From Gemmatimonadota bacterium (lineage in GTDB: Bacteria; Gemmatimonadota; Gemmatimonadetes; Longimicrobiales; Gaopeijiaceae), in NCBI GenBank assembly GCA_012267505.1, contig JAAXGI010000183.1:1-32280 (forward strand): a stretch of DNA of 32,280 bases, read 5' to 3'. Each line of letters begins with the position of its first letter. Position 1 is the stretch's first letter. The notes below the pieces were generated by a model that was not told the DNA's origin, searched no databases, and saw only the letters and a list, made by a program, of their open reading frames with translations. The translations under genes and the position numbers were made by a program. Shown here one piece after another: positions 7,083 through 14,458 of the stretch.

Positions 7083-8744
7083 TCAGCTGGGCGCCGCGAG
7101 TCGCGTAAGGATCGCGGGGTCCGGGGTCACGAATACCGTCTCCGTCCGTTCCGTTGCCACGCGGCCCGGCGGAGAGCCGCGGGGCTTCCTCACGTACTTC
7201 CTCCGGGTCCATGAGACGGCGGCCGTCCCCGCGTGCCGGGCGCCGGAGTGGAGGGCGGCGAGCGCGGCCGCCTCGAGGAGATCGCGCCGGGGCGGCCGTC
7301 CCTCGCCCTGCCAGCGGAGGATCACATGCGCCCCCGGACTCTGGCGGACGTGCATCCAGATATCGCCCGGACGCGAGTGGCGGAAGGTGAGGTCGTCGTT
7401 GGCCCGGGCGCCCCGGCCCACGCGGATCTCGAGGCCGCCCGAGCTCCGGAACCTCCGGTAGGGAAGGGCGCCTCCGCCCGCCTCCCGCAGGTCCTTTCCC
7501 GGCGCGGCCTGCCGCGAGTGGACGCCAGCGAGTGCGGGGTCGATCTCCCCCTTCCGGAGGCGGTCCGTCACCCGCCGCCACCGCGCGGCTTCATCCTCGG
7601 CCTCGCGTATGAGGCCGGGGAGCGCCGCCTGGGCACGCTCCGCCCTTGCCGCCTCCCGAAAGAATCGCTCGGCGTTCTCGGCCACCGTGAGCCCCGGATC
7701 CAGGTCGATCGTGAGGCGGCCGCCGGCGAAGTCGTCCACGGTGACTTGCCGGGCGCGCGGCGGGAGCCCGGAGAGGCGGGCGAGAAGGAGGTTTCCGGTC
7801 TGCCGGGCCCGCGCGGGATCGGGTGCCGCCCGGGCCTGACGCCGGAGGCTCGCGACCCTGCGACGGGCCCGCCCGAGCCGCTGCTGCGCGTGGGCGAGGA
7901 GCCCGGGAGGAAGTGCGAACACCTCGACCGGGGCGGCCGTCCCCTCCGTCTCGCGGGACTCGCGGATCGCATTGAGGAGCGTGGGTCGGTCGACCGTGGC
8001 GGTCCCGCCGGCCGCGCCGGCTCGCACGCTTCCGGCTGGGAGGAGCGCGACCGGGTAGGGGAACCGCGCCCCGGCGCGTCCGGCGAGAAACCCGCCCCAG
8101 GAGGCGGGCTCGATCATCTTCTTCCACCGCTCCAACCCGCCCGGACCGGTCAGCGCATCCACATTCATCCGGGAGGTCCACGCGATCCGGCGGAGAATCG
8201 CCGCCCGCGCTTCCGGTCCGCCGGCCGGTGGCGGGATGAGTTCCCGCCACTCACCCGCGCCAAGCCGCCCGTCCGCTCCGGCCCGTGCCCGCCGGGCCGG
8301 GGGGCGGTAGGCCGTCCCCACCGTCAGGGGCCGTGCAGCGTTCCGCCGCGCCACCAGGAGGTGTCGGATCGTCCCTCCCTCCCTCTCCACGACGAGGGCG
8401 TTCCTCCGGTTTCCGATCAGCTCGAGGATGATCTCCCGGGGCCGGCGTCCCCGGCGTCCCCGCCCGAGGCCGAGGATCAGGATGCTCTCGTCGGGGGGCG
8501 CGCGGACGGAGCCGACGGAATACGGACAGGCAATCGCGCCGGGGGGCGGCTCCCACGGGGGCAGGAGAGAGATCCACCCCTCCCCGGACGCCAGCTCGGC
8601 GGCCAGCGTGCAGTCGCGCAGGAAGAGGATGAGGCGGCGCGAGCCGCGGTCCAGGAGGAGCGAGCGGACGCGGGCGCCCCGGAGACGGCCGTCGAGCTCG
8701 CGGGCCAGGGCGGCGGTGAGGAGCGGGTCCCACTGCATGGACAT
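7083..8744 (-). CDS. rqcH: NFACT-family protein, RqcH/Rqc2-like (possibly degenerate)
   Basis: A 553-residue NFACT protein. The NFACT-N region covers about residues 5-190 and includes LILELIGN-like 'ILELIGNRRNALVVE'. A helix-hairpin and coiled-coil section rich in Arg/Ala follows (about 290-400). The C-terminal NFACT-R domain (about 425-520) has the typical motifs RFRSSGGLEIRVGRGARAND and HSRPGDIWMHVRQSPGAHV. Family members bind the 60S or 50S subunit with a stalled peptidyl-tRNA and recruit tRNA-Ala to add Ala tails. By eye the conserved Asp-Arg pair needed in RqcH appears as Asp85-Glu86 in 'APPDESILIL', so tailing activity is doubtful. Older databases call such proteins fibronectin-binding. 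It is convergent with trpA and divergent from panB. Confidence 0.85.
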   Translation of the reverse strand: MSMQWDPLLTAALARELDGRLRGARVRSLLLDRGSRRLILFLRDCTLAAELASGEGWISLLPPWEPPPGAIACPYSVGSVRAPPDESILILGLGRGRRGRRPREIILELIGNRRNALVVEREGGTIRHLLVARRNAARPLTVGTAYRPPARRARAGADGRLGAGEWRELIPPPAGGPEARAAILRRIAWTSRMNVDALTGPGGLERWKKMIEPASWGGFLAGRAGARFPYPVALLPAGSVRAGAAGGTATVDRPTLLNAIRESRETEGTAAPVEVFALPPGLLAHAQQRLGRARRRVASLRRQARAAPDPARARQTGNLLLARLSGLPPRARQVTVDDFAGGRLTIDLDPGLTVAENAERFFREAARAERAQAALPGLIREAEDEAARWRRVTDRLRKGEIDPALAGVHSRQAAPGKDLREAGGGALPYRRFRSSGGLEIRVGRGARANDDLTFRHSRPGDIWMHVRQSPGAHVILRWQGEGRPPRRDLLEAAALAALHSGARHAGTAAVSWTRRKYVRKPRGSPPGRVATERTETVFVTPDPAILTRLAAPS

Positions 8745-8811
8745 GCCGTGAAGCTAACCTGCGTCCCGGGCGCCGTCCGCCCGCGGGAGTCCGTGGAACG
8801 GGTCCCGCCCC

Positions 8812-8831
8812 ACGGGGTCTCTATACCCCGT
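8812..8831. promoter_or_regulatory. 20-bp inverted repeat between divergent rqcH and panB
   Basis: ACGGGG and CCCCGT form perfect 6-bp arms around an eight-base TCTCTATA centre. The element lies 68 bp from the rqcH start and 102 bp from the panB start. The minus strand across it reads TATAGA, a fair -10, though no good -35 is in place. It could be an operator in the divergent promoter region or a simple hairpin. A second palindrome, GTCCCGGGAC, is at 8903-8912. Confidence 0.3.
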
Positions 8832-8932
8832 TCTCTCCGGCCCCGCCCGGCCCTCTACGCATCCCGGCGTCGCCCCGGCCTCCCGCCGGCGTTCCCCGTC
8901 CCGTCCCGGGACCGCCGCCCTCGAGGAAGACC

Positions 8933-9736
8933 ATGACGATCCAGCACCTTCTCGGCATGAAGGCGCGCGGGGAGCCGATCACCGTTCTCACCTGCTACGA
9001 CTTCCTCTTCGCGAGGATCCTAGAGGAGGAGGGGATCGATGTGATCCTCGTCGGCGATTCGCTGGGCCAGGTGGTTCTCGGATACGACTCCACGCTTCCC
9101 GTCACCCTGGACGAGATGATCTCGCACACGCGCGCCGTCAGGCGCGGCGCGCCGGATACGTTCACGGTTGTCGACCTCCCCTTCATGACCTACCAGGCGT
9201 CGGTCGCCGGGGCGCTCGAGAATGCCGGACGGGTCATGAAGGAGACGGGGGCCCACGCGGTGAAGGTCGAGGGAGCCGACGAGGGGATGTGCGAGACGAT
9301 CCGCCGGCTCGTCGGGGCCGGGATCCCGGTCATGGGCCATGTGGGGTTCGTTCCGCAGTCGGTGCACACGATCGGGGGATCGCGCGTCCAGGGCCGGAGC
9401 CGGGAGGACGCCGAGCGGCTCCTCGCCGAAGCGCGGGCGCTCGAGGCCGCCGGTTGCTTCTCCGTCGTGCTCGAGCTCGTCACGGAGACCGTCGCCCGGC
9501 GGATCACCGGGGAGCTCGCGATCCCCACGATCGGGATCGGCGCCGGCGTGCACTGCGACGGCCAGGTCCTCGTCCTCCCGGATGCGCTCGGGCTCAACCC
9601 CACCTTCCAGCCGCGCTTCCTCAGGCGCTTCGCCGAGCTCGCCGAAGCGGGCCGAGACGGTGTCAGGGCCTACATCCGCGAAGTGCGGAGCGGGAGCTAC
9701 CCGGGACCGGAACACACCTTCGGCGGGCGGGCGTGA
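8933..9736 (+). CDS. panB: 3-methyl-2-oxobutanoate hydroxymethyltransferase PanB
   Basis: A 267-residue enzyme of normal length that makes ketopantoate from ketoisovalerate and methylene-tetrahydrofolate, the first step of pantothenate synthesis. Metal ligands appear in VGDSLGQVVLGYDST (Asp42), VVDLPFMTY (Asp81) and VKVEGADE (Glu113). MGHVGFVPQSVHTIGG and TIGIGAGVHCDGQVLV are classical. The usual catalytic segment V-P-x-E-L-A reads V-T-E-T-V-A here, so Glu185 is one residue earlier than in E. coli PanB and Thr holds the normal position. Whether this alters activity is unknown. GAGGAAG precedes the ATG. The stop overlaps the panC start as GTGA. Confidence 0.95.
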   Translation: MTIQHLLGMKARGEPITVLTCYDFLFARILEEEGIDVILVGDSLGQVVLGYDSTLPVTLDEMISHTRAVRRGAPDTFTVVDLPFMTYQASVAGALENAGRVMKETGAHAVKVEGADEGMCETIRRLVGAGIPVMGHVGFVPQSVHTIGGSRVQGRSREDAERLLAEARALEAAGCFSVVLELVTETVARRITGELAIPTIGIGAGVHCDGQVLVLPDALGLNPTFQPRFLRRFAELAEAGRDGVRAYIREVRSGSYPGPEHTFGGRA

Positions 9737-10647
9737 GGGCTGCGACCTCCTCGCTCCCTGTCGCGCGCACGCGCGAGGCTCTCGCGACCGAGCTCCGCGC
9801 CCTCAGGCGCTCCGGCGCGACGCTCGGCCTCGTGCCGACGATGGGCTCGCTTCACCCCGGCCACCTCTCGCTCGTCCAGCGGGCGGCGGAACTCGCCGAT
9901 GCGACCGTCGTCTCCGTCTTCGTGAACCGCCTTCAGTTCGGCGCCGGGGAGGACTTCAACGCCTATCCGCGCGACCTCGCGCGTGATGTGGAGCTAGCGG
10001 CCGCCCACGGCGCGCACCTCGTCTTCGCGCCCGCGGAGCGGGAGATGTACCCCGCCGGGGAGCCCCGCGTCCGCGTCGATCCGGGCCCGATGGGCGACGT
10101 GCTCTGCGGACGCCACCGCCCGGGCCACTTCCGCGGCGTCCTGACCGTCGTGGCGAAGCTCTTCGGACTCGTCCGGCCCGATCTGGCGGTGCTCGGCCGG
10201 AAGGACTTCCAGCAGTGCATCCTCATCGAACGGATGATACGCGATCTCGATCTCGGGGTCCGCCTGGTGGTCGCGCCGACCGTCCGGGATCCGGACGGCC
10301 TCGCCCTCAGCTCGAGGAACGGCTATCTGAGCCCTGCGGAACGCCGGGAGGCGGCCCGGTTCCCGGAAGCGTTTCTTGCCGCTCGGCATGCGTTCCGTAG
10401 GGGCGAGCGCGACGCCGGCGCGCTCGTGCGCCTCGTCGACACCATGCTTGCGCCCCGGCCGGCGCTCCGCCTCCAGTACGCCGAATGCGTGGACCCGGCA
10501 ACGCTCGCCCCCGTCGCTCGGGCGCGGGCGGGGACGGTGCTCGCAGCCGCCGCCTTCTGCGGGAGGACCCGCCTGATCGACAACATCGTGCTGGAGGCCA
10601 CCGCGGAAGCGCCCGCGTGCGGCGGTCCCTCCGGCTCCGGCGGTTGA
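9733..10647 (+). CDS. panC: Pantothenate synthetase PanC
   Basis: A 304-residue ligase that joins pantoate and beta-alanine via a pantoyl-adenylate. The HIGH-like nucleotide-binding motif is VPTMGSLHPGHLSL, with HPGH at residues 41-44. VSVFVNRLQFGAGEDFNAYPRD is the pantoate region, and VLGRKDFQQCILI, PTVRDPDGLALSSRNGYLS complete the family signature. The GTG at 9733 overlaps the panB stop, which fixes the start and shows coupling. The last 15 residues are Gly/Pro-rich and overlap the next gene. Confidence 0.96.
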   Translation: MRAATSSLPVARTREALATELRALRRSGATLGLVPTMGSLHPGHLSLVQRAAELADATVVSVFVNRLQFGAGEDFNAYPRDLARDVELAAAHGAHLVFAPAEREMYPAGEPRVRVDPGPMGDVLCGRHRPGHFRGVLTVVAKLFGLVRPDLAVLGRKDFQQCILIERMIRDLDLGVRLVVAPTVRDPDGLALSSRNGYLSPAERREAARFPEAFLAARHAFRRGERDAGALVRLVDTMLAPRPALRLQYAECVDPATLAPVARARAGTVLAAAAFCGRTRLIDNIVLEATAEAPACGGPSGSGG

Positions 10648-11222
10648 CCCTCCACCCCCTCCTCGCCCTCGCGGCGCGCGGGCGGATTCCGGGGTGGGCC
10701 CGGGCGGGCCCGGCCCGGCGGCGGCATATGGAGCGGGTTGCCGGCCTCCTCGGCGAGTGGGCCTCGGCGCTGGAGCTCGGAAGCGCGGAGACCGAGCGCT
10801 GGCGGGCGGCGGGCTGGCTTCACGACGTGCTGCGGGAGGCGGATCCGGCGGAGCTCCGGCCGATCGTGCCCGCCACGCTCTCGGATCTCCCCGGCCGCGT
10901 CCTCCACGGTCCGGCCGCTGCCGTGCGCCTCCGCGCCGAGGGGGTCGACGATGAGCCCTTCCTTCTCGCGGTCGCATTCCATACCATCGGACATCCGGAT
11001 TTCGACACGCTGGGGCGGGCCGTCTACGCGGCCGACTTCCTGGAGCCGGGCCGGAGGAGAGTGATGGAGTGGCGCGGGGCGCTCAGGGCGAGGATGCCGG
11101 CCGAGCCCGGAGCGGTCGTCCGTGAGGTCGCGAGGTCGCGGATCGGCGCGCTCCTGGAGGCGGGCGCGCCGATCCCCCGGGAGACATGCGAATTCTGGAA
11201 CAAGTTGACCCGAGATGGTTAG
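10617..11222 (+). CDS. YqeK-like HD-domain hydrolase (probable Ap4A hydrolase)
   Basis: An HD-domain protein of about 200 residues. Metal ligands are visible in order: His37 (RRRHMERVAG), His69-Asp70 (AAGWLHDVLRE), His98 (RVLHGPAA), His122 (AVAFHTIGHP) and Asp140 (YAADFLEPGR). The HTIG and ADFLEPGR stretches closely follow the YqeK signature (HTTG and ADYIEPNR). YqeK enzymes cleave diadenosine tetraphosphate symmetrically to two ADP. They usually sit beside nadD and rsfS; here the neighbour is panC, another nucleotidyltransferase-fold gene. The start is uncertain: GTG at 10617 has GGAAG seven bases upstream; TTG at 10644 overlaps the panC stop as TTGA. It overlaps the following gene by 8 bp. 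Confidence 0.75.
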   Translation: MRRSLRLRRLTLHPLLALAARGRIPGWARAGPARRRHMERVAGLLGEWASALELGSAETERWRAAGWLHDVLREADPAELRPIVPATLSDLPGRVLHGPAAAVRLRAEGVDDEPFLLAVAFHTIGHPDFDTLGRAVYAADFLEPGRRRVMEWRGALRARMPAEPGAVVREVARSRIGALLEAGAPIPRETCEFWNKLTRDG

Positions 11223-11844
11223 GCGGAGGCGGGGCGAGCCGGTCTGGCCGTTCTTCGCGGTCCTCTCCGCGCTTCTCTTCGGTGTCGGCGCGGTGGTTGC
11301 GGTCACCGGGACCCTCGGGACGGGGAGCGGGGGGATGGTGGGGGGTGGGACGGCGTTCCCGGACCCGCCCCCGGAGGACGGTCCGCTCGCGGGCGGGGCG
11401 GCGGGCGTTCCGCCCGGCATGCCGGAGTCTCCACCTCCGGTCCCTTCCCCGGACGACCGGGTACGCGTGGAGGTGCTGAATGGAGGAGGGGTACCTGGGA
11501 TGGCGGGCGCAGCGACGGACATCCTCCGGTGGCAGGGGTTCGATGTCGTCTATTTCGGCAACGAGCCGTCGTTCGGCCGTGACACCTCCCTCGTCCTGGC
11601 CCGCACCCCGCTCGAGGGAGCCGCGGAGGCGGTGAGCGAGGGCCTCGGGATCGGCGTCTTCGGCGCCGAGGCGGACTCGACCCGGCTCGTGGATGTCACG
11701 GTCCTTCTCGGCACCGACTGGGAGCCGCCGTCGCCCCGTCGCCCGGACGCCGCGGAGGCGGGGACGGCTGACGGGAGCGGGACCCCGTCGGAGCGCCGGT
11801 GGAGGTGGGAGGACATCCTGAGACTCGTACCGGGGCTCCGGTAG
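11215..11844 (+). CDS. Membrane-anchored LytR_C-domain protein
   Basis: A 209-residue protein with a short basic N terminus, one membrane helix (about residues 11-32) and a Gly/Pro-rich linker (33-80). A C-terminal domain follows (about 82-167) that begins VRVEVLNGGGVPGMAGAATD. The pattern VEVLNG-x-GVPG, then GFDVVYFGN and DVTVLLGTD, is typical of the LytR_C domain (PF13399). That domain is found at the end of LytR-CpsA-Psr cell-wall ligases or alone in small membrane proteins. No LCP catalytic domain is present, so this is the stand-alone form; its function is not established, though an envelope role is likely. It lies between yqeK and lepB and shares stop/start bases with both. Confidence 0.75.
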   Translation: MVRRRRGEPVWPFFAVLSALLFGVGAVVAVTGTLGTGSGGMVGGGTAFPDPPPEDGPLAGGAAGVPPGMPESPPPVPSPDDRVRVEVLNGGGVPGMAGAATDILRWQGFDVVYFGNEPSFGRDTSLVLARTPLEGAAEAVSEGLGIGVFGAEADSTRLVDVTVLLGTDWEPPSPRRPDAAEAGTADGSGTPSERRWRWEDILRLVPGLR

Positions 11845-12629
11845 TGGGCGCGAAGAACGGAGACGCGGGGACCGGACCCGACCGGCGGCGCGCGAGGCGG
11901 GAGGCCCGGGCCCGCGAGACCCGGGTGCGCGAGTCGAGGCGGAGGAGAGCTGGGGCGGAGCTCTGGGAGTGGACGAAGACGCTCGTCCTGACGGTCGTCT
12001 TCCTCGTGATCATCCGCACTTTCCTCGTCCAGACGTTCGTGATCACCTCCGGCTCGATGGAGGAGACGCTCCTCGTCGGCGACTTCCTCATGGTCAACCG
12101 GCTGGGCCTCGGGACCCGGATCCCCGGCACCGAAGTCCTCACGCCCGGATACTCCGAGCCCCGCCGCGGCGACGTCCTCGTCTTCGATCCGGCGCACGAG
12201 GAGGGGATCAAGCTCGTCAAGCGGCTCGTCGGGATGCCCGGCGACACCCTGAGCATGCGCGACAAGGTTCTCTACATCAACGGGGCCCGCCAGGAGGAGC
12301 CCTACGCGCGGTGGCTGGACCCGGAGGGAGACGACGAGCACCCCTGGATGGAGTGGCAGCTCGCCCACCTCACCGCCGGGACCGACCCGAAGGAGTACAT
12401 CCCGACCCGGGACAACTGGGGCCCGATCGCGGTCCCGGACGACCGTTACTTCATGCTCGGCGACAACCGGGACTTCTCCCTGGACTCGCGCTACTGGGGG
12501 ATGATCGAGCGCTGGCGGATCGAGGGGCGGGCGATGTTCTTCTACTTCTCCTACAACCGGGACTCGCGGGCCCCCTTCGCCTTCATCCGCGAGGTTCGCT
12601 GGGACCGGTTCGGGCGGCGGATCCGCTGA
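11844..12629 (+). CDS. lepB: Signal peptidase I
   Basis: A 261-residue membrane serine protease that removes signal peptides from exported proteins. A highly basic N-terminal tail (residues 12-38) precedes one membrane helix (about 45-63). Box B is FVITSGSMEETLLVGD with the catalytic Ser71; box D is IKLVKRLVGMPGD with the general-base Lys126; box E is MLGDNRDFSLDSRYWG. A family-typical insertion lies between D and E. The GTG at 11844 shares its first base with the preceding TAG. A GTG at 11799 would add 15 residues and is possible. The 3' end overlaps the end of rlmN, on the other strand, by 47 bp. Confidence 0.95.
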   Translation: MGAKNGDAGTGPDRRRARREARARETRVRESRRRRAGAELWEWTKTLVLTVVFLVIIRTFLVQTFVITSGSMEETLLVGDFLMVNRLGLGTRIPGTEVLTPGYSEPRRGDVLVFDPAHEEGIKLVKRLVGMPGDTLSMRDKVLYINGARQEEPYARWLDPEGDDEHPWMEWQLAHLTAGTDPKEYIPTRDNWGPIAVPDDRYFMLGDNRDFSLDSRYWGMIERWRIEGRAMFFYFSYNRDSRAPFAFIREVRWDRFGRRIR

Positions 12630-13785
12630 GCCGCGGCCCCCCGCTCCGGCACCCCCGCTCCGGGGTTCCGGCTCCCGCGGGGCCGGCGACCGCGGTGGCC
12701 CGGAGCTGGCCGCACGCGGCATCGATGTCCCGGCCGCGCGGCCTCCGCACCGCCGCCTCGATGCCCGAGGCCCTGAGCGAGGTCCGGAACCGTTCGACCG
12801 TCGACGGCCTCGAGGCGACCCACTCCCGGTCGGGGATGGGGTTGAAGGGGATCAGGTTCACGAAGGCACCGGCCTCGCGCGCCAGCCGCGCGAGCTCGGG
12901 CACGAGCGACGGATCGTCGTTCACCCCGCGGATCATGGTGTACTCGAAGGTGACGCGCCGCCGCTTCCTCGCCCTGTAGTCGCGGACCGCCGCGATGACC
13001 TCGGGGAGGGGGTAGCGCTTCTCGAGCGGGATGAGCCGCGCCCGGAGTTCGGGCAGGGGCGCGTGGAGGGAGAGCGCGAGGCCGAACTGCTCGGGCCTCT
13101 CGGAGAGCTCCCGGATCCCGGGGACGATGCCGACGGTCGAAACCGTGATCCGCCGCGCCCCGATCCCGAATCCGCCGTTGAGCACGGTGAGCGAGGTGTT
13201 GAGCGCCGCCCGGTTCGCGAGGGGCTCGCCCATCCCCATGTAGACGACGTGCGTGATCCGGCCGTACCCGTTCGCGAGGGCCCACGCGCGCGCGGCCCGG
13301 AACTGGCCCGCGATCTCCCCCGGGCCCAGCTGGCGCGAGAACCCCGCCCATCCCGTCGCGCAGAAGGTGCAGCCGAGCGCGCAGCCCGCCTGCGAGGAGA
13401 GGCAGAGCGTCAGCCGTCGCCCCTCCGGGATGAGGACCGACTCCACGAGCTCGCCGTCGCGGAGCGCCCAGAGGTGCTTCGCCGTCCCGTCCCGCGACCG
13501 GGACACGGACCGGGGGCTGAGCGTCGCGAGCCGGAAGGCGCGGCCGAGCCCGGTCCGGACGGCGGCCGGGAGGTTGTCCATCCGGTCGAACGACGCGGCT
13601 TCGGGCCCGTAGATCCACCGTCGGACCTGCGCCGTCCGGTACGCCGGCTCGCCCAGGGCCCCGAAGTGCCGGGCGAGCGCCGTCTCGAGCTCCCCGGGAG
13701 CGAGCCCGAGGAGATCGGGTCGGCCCGTCGGGGCGCGTTCCTCGCGCCGCGGGTCCGCGGCACCTTCAGCGGTGGCGTTCGGCAC
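12583..13785 (-). CDS. rlmN: 23S rRNA (adenine2503-C2)/tRNA methyltransferase RlmN
   Basis: A radical-SAM enzyme of 400 residues that methylates C2 of A2503 in 23S rRNA and A37 in some tRNAs. The 4Fe-4S cysteines are Cys135, Cys139 and Cys142 in QAGCALGCTFCATGWAGF. MGMGEPLANRAALN and ITVSTVGIVPGI follow, and the catalytic Cys358 is in DIDAACGQLRA. The frame stays open far upstream; the GTG at 13785 is chosen because homology begins about 20 residues later, with GGAG about 18 bases upstream only a weak guide. A non-conserved tail of about 36 residues after the last cysteine motif overlaps lepB. That may mean read-through of an ancestral stop. Confidence 0.93.
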   Translation of the reverse strand: MPNATAEGAADPRREERAPTGRPDLLGLAPGELETALARHFGALGEPAYRTAQVRRWIYGPEAASFDRMDNLPAAVRTGLGRAFRLATLSPRSVSRSRDGTAKHLWALRDGELVESVLIPEGRRLTLCLSSQAGCALGCTFCATGWAGFSRQLGPGEIAGQFRAARAWALANGYGRITHVVYMGMGEPLANRAALNTSLTVLNGGFGIGARRITVSTVGIVPGIRELSERPEQFGLALSLHAPLPELRARLIPLEKRYPLPEVIAAVRDYRARKRRRVTFEYTMIRGVNDDPSLVPELARLAREAGAFVNLIPFNPIPDREWVASRPSTVERFRTSLRASGIEAAVRRPRGRDIDAACGQLRATAVAGPAGAGTPERGCRSGGPRLSGSAARTGPSEPRG

Positions 13786-13927
13786 GTCCGGCTCTCGGCT
13801 CTCCGGCGTCGGGCGACTCGAAGGGCGACGCGGTTCCCGCGGCGGCGCCCGGACCCGAAAATAGCCGCCTCGACCCCTCCGGACGAATGGCGGCCGGAAC
13901 CCCGTTCCCGGGAGACGCCCGCTCTGC

Positions 13928-13956
13928 TTGAGCCCGCTTCTTCCCCTCCTTACCTT
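13928..13956 (+). promoter_or_regulatory. Possible promoter of the vanZ-aspS-phoH-pgpH operon
   Basis: TTGAGC at 13928-13933, a 17-base spacer and TACCTT at 13951-13956 lie about 60 bases before the first gene of the operon. TACCTTGG also resembles the TAnnTTTG -7 element of Bacteroidota-type promoters. The match is moderate. No other good candidate is seen in the 229-bp gap between rlmN and this operon. Confidence 0.4.
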
Positions 13957-14014
13957 GGTCCCGTCCTCCCCGGCCGCATCGGGGACCGCCCCCATCCCCG
14001 AAGGGACCGATGCC

Positions 14015-14458
14015 GTGCCGAGTGCCCCCGCGTGCGAGGGTGAAGGGGATCCCGCAGGCGACGTGCCGGTGAAGCGCGCGGCCGCTGCCTGGGGGCCTGC
14101 CGTCCTCTGGGCGTCCGGTCTCTTCCTCCTGAGCGGGATCTCCGAGCCCCCGCCCGCCCTCGAGCCGGTCCTCCTGATCCCCGACACCGTGGCCCACTTC
14201 GTCCTCTACCTGGTCCTCGGCGGGTTGGTCGCGCGGGCCCGGATCCGGGGGCGATCCCGGATCCCGCACGCGGTTCTCCTGGCCGCCGCCGTGGGGTACG
14301 CGGCCTTCGACGAGTGGCGCCAGGGCCCCGTGCCGGGGAGGACTCCGGAGCCGTCGGACTGGCTCGCGGATGTGGCGGGCCTTCTGGCGGGCTACCTTGC
14401 CGTGGCATTCGCCCTGGGGCGAAGCCCCGTCGGACCGGGAGGTGTGGCAGAGGGATGA
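14015..14458 (+). CDS. VanZ-like membrane protein
   Basis: A small polytopic protein (147 residues from the GTG at 14015, which has AAGGGA eight bases upstream; GTG at 14063 or 14069 is also possible). Four hydrophobic stretches are visible, at about 25-41, 52-74, 86-98 and 117-134. It carries the VanZ-type polar signature: IPDTVAHFVLYLVLGG (Asp57, His61), AAFDEWRQ (Asp99, Glu100, Gln103), then PGRTPEPSDWLADVAG. VanZ proteins have no firm biochemical role; the founding member gives low teicoplanin resistance. Here the gene heads an operon and its stop overlaps the aspS start, so it is not part of a resistance cluster. Confidence 0.75.
   Translation: MPSAPACEGEGDPAGDVPVKRAAAAWGPAVLWASGLFLLSGISEPPPALEPVLLIPDTVAHFVLYLVLGGLVARARIRGRSRIPHAVLLAAAVGYAAFDEWRQGPVPGRTPEPSDWLADVAGLLAGYLAVAFALGRSPVGPGGVAEG

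Noticed and set aside
14015-14458. Glycopeptide resistance locus (VanZ-like gene plus VanX relic)
   Set aside because: The two genes are about 15 kb apart, the VanX-like gene is broken, and no vanHA, vanR or vanS genes are present; VanZ-like proteins are common outside resistance clusters.
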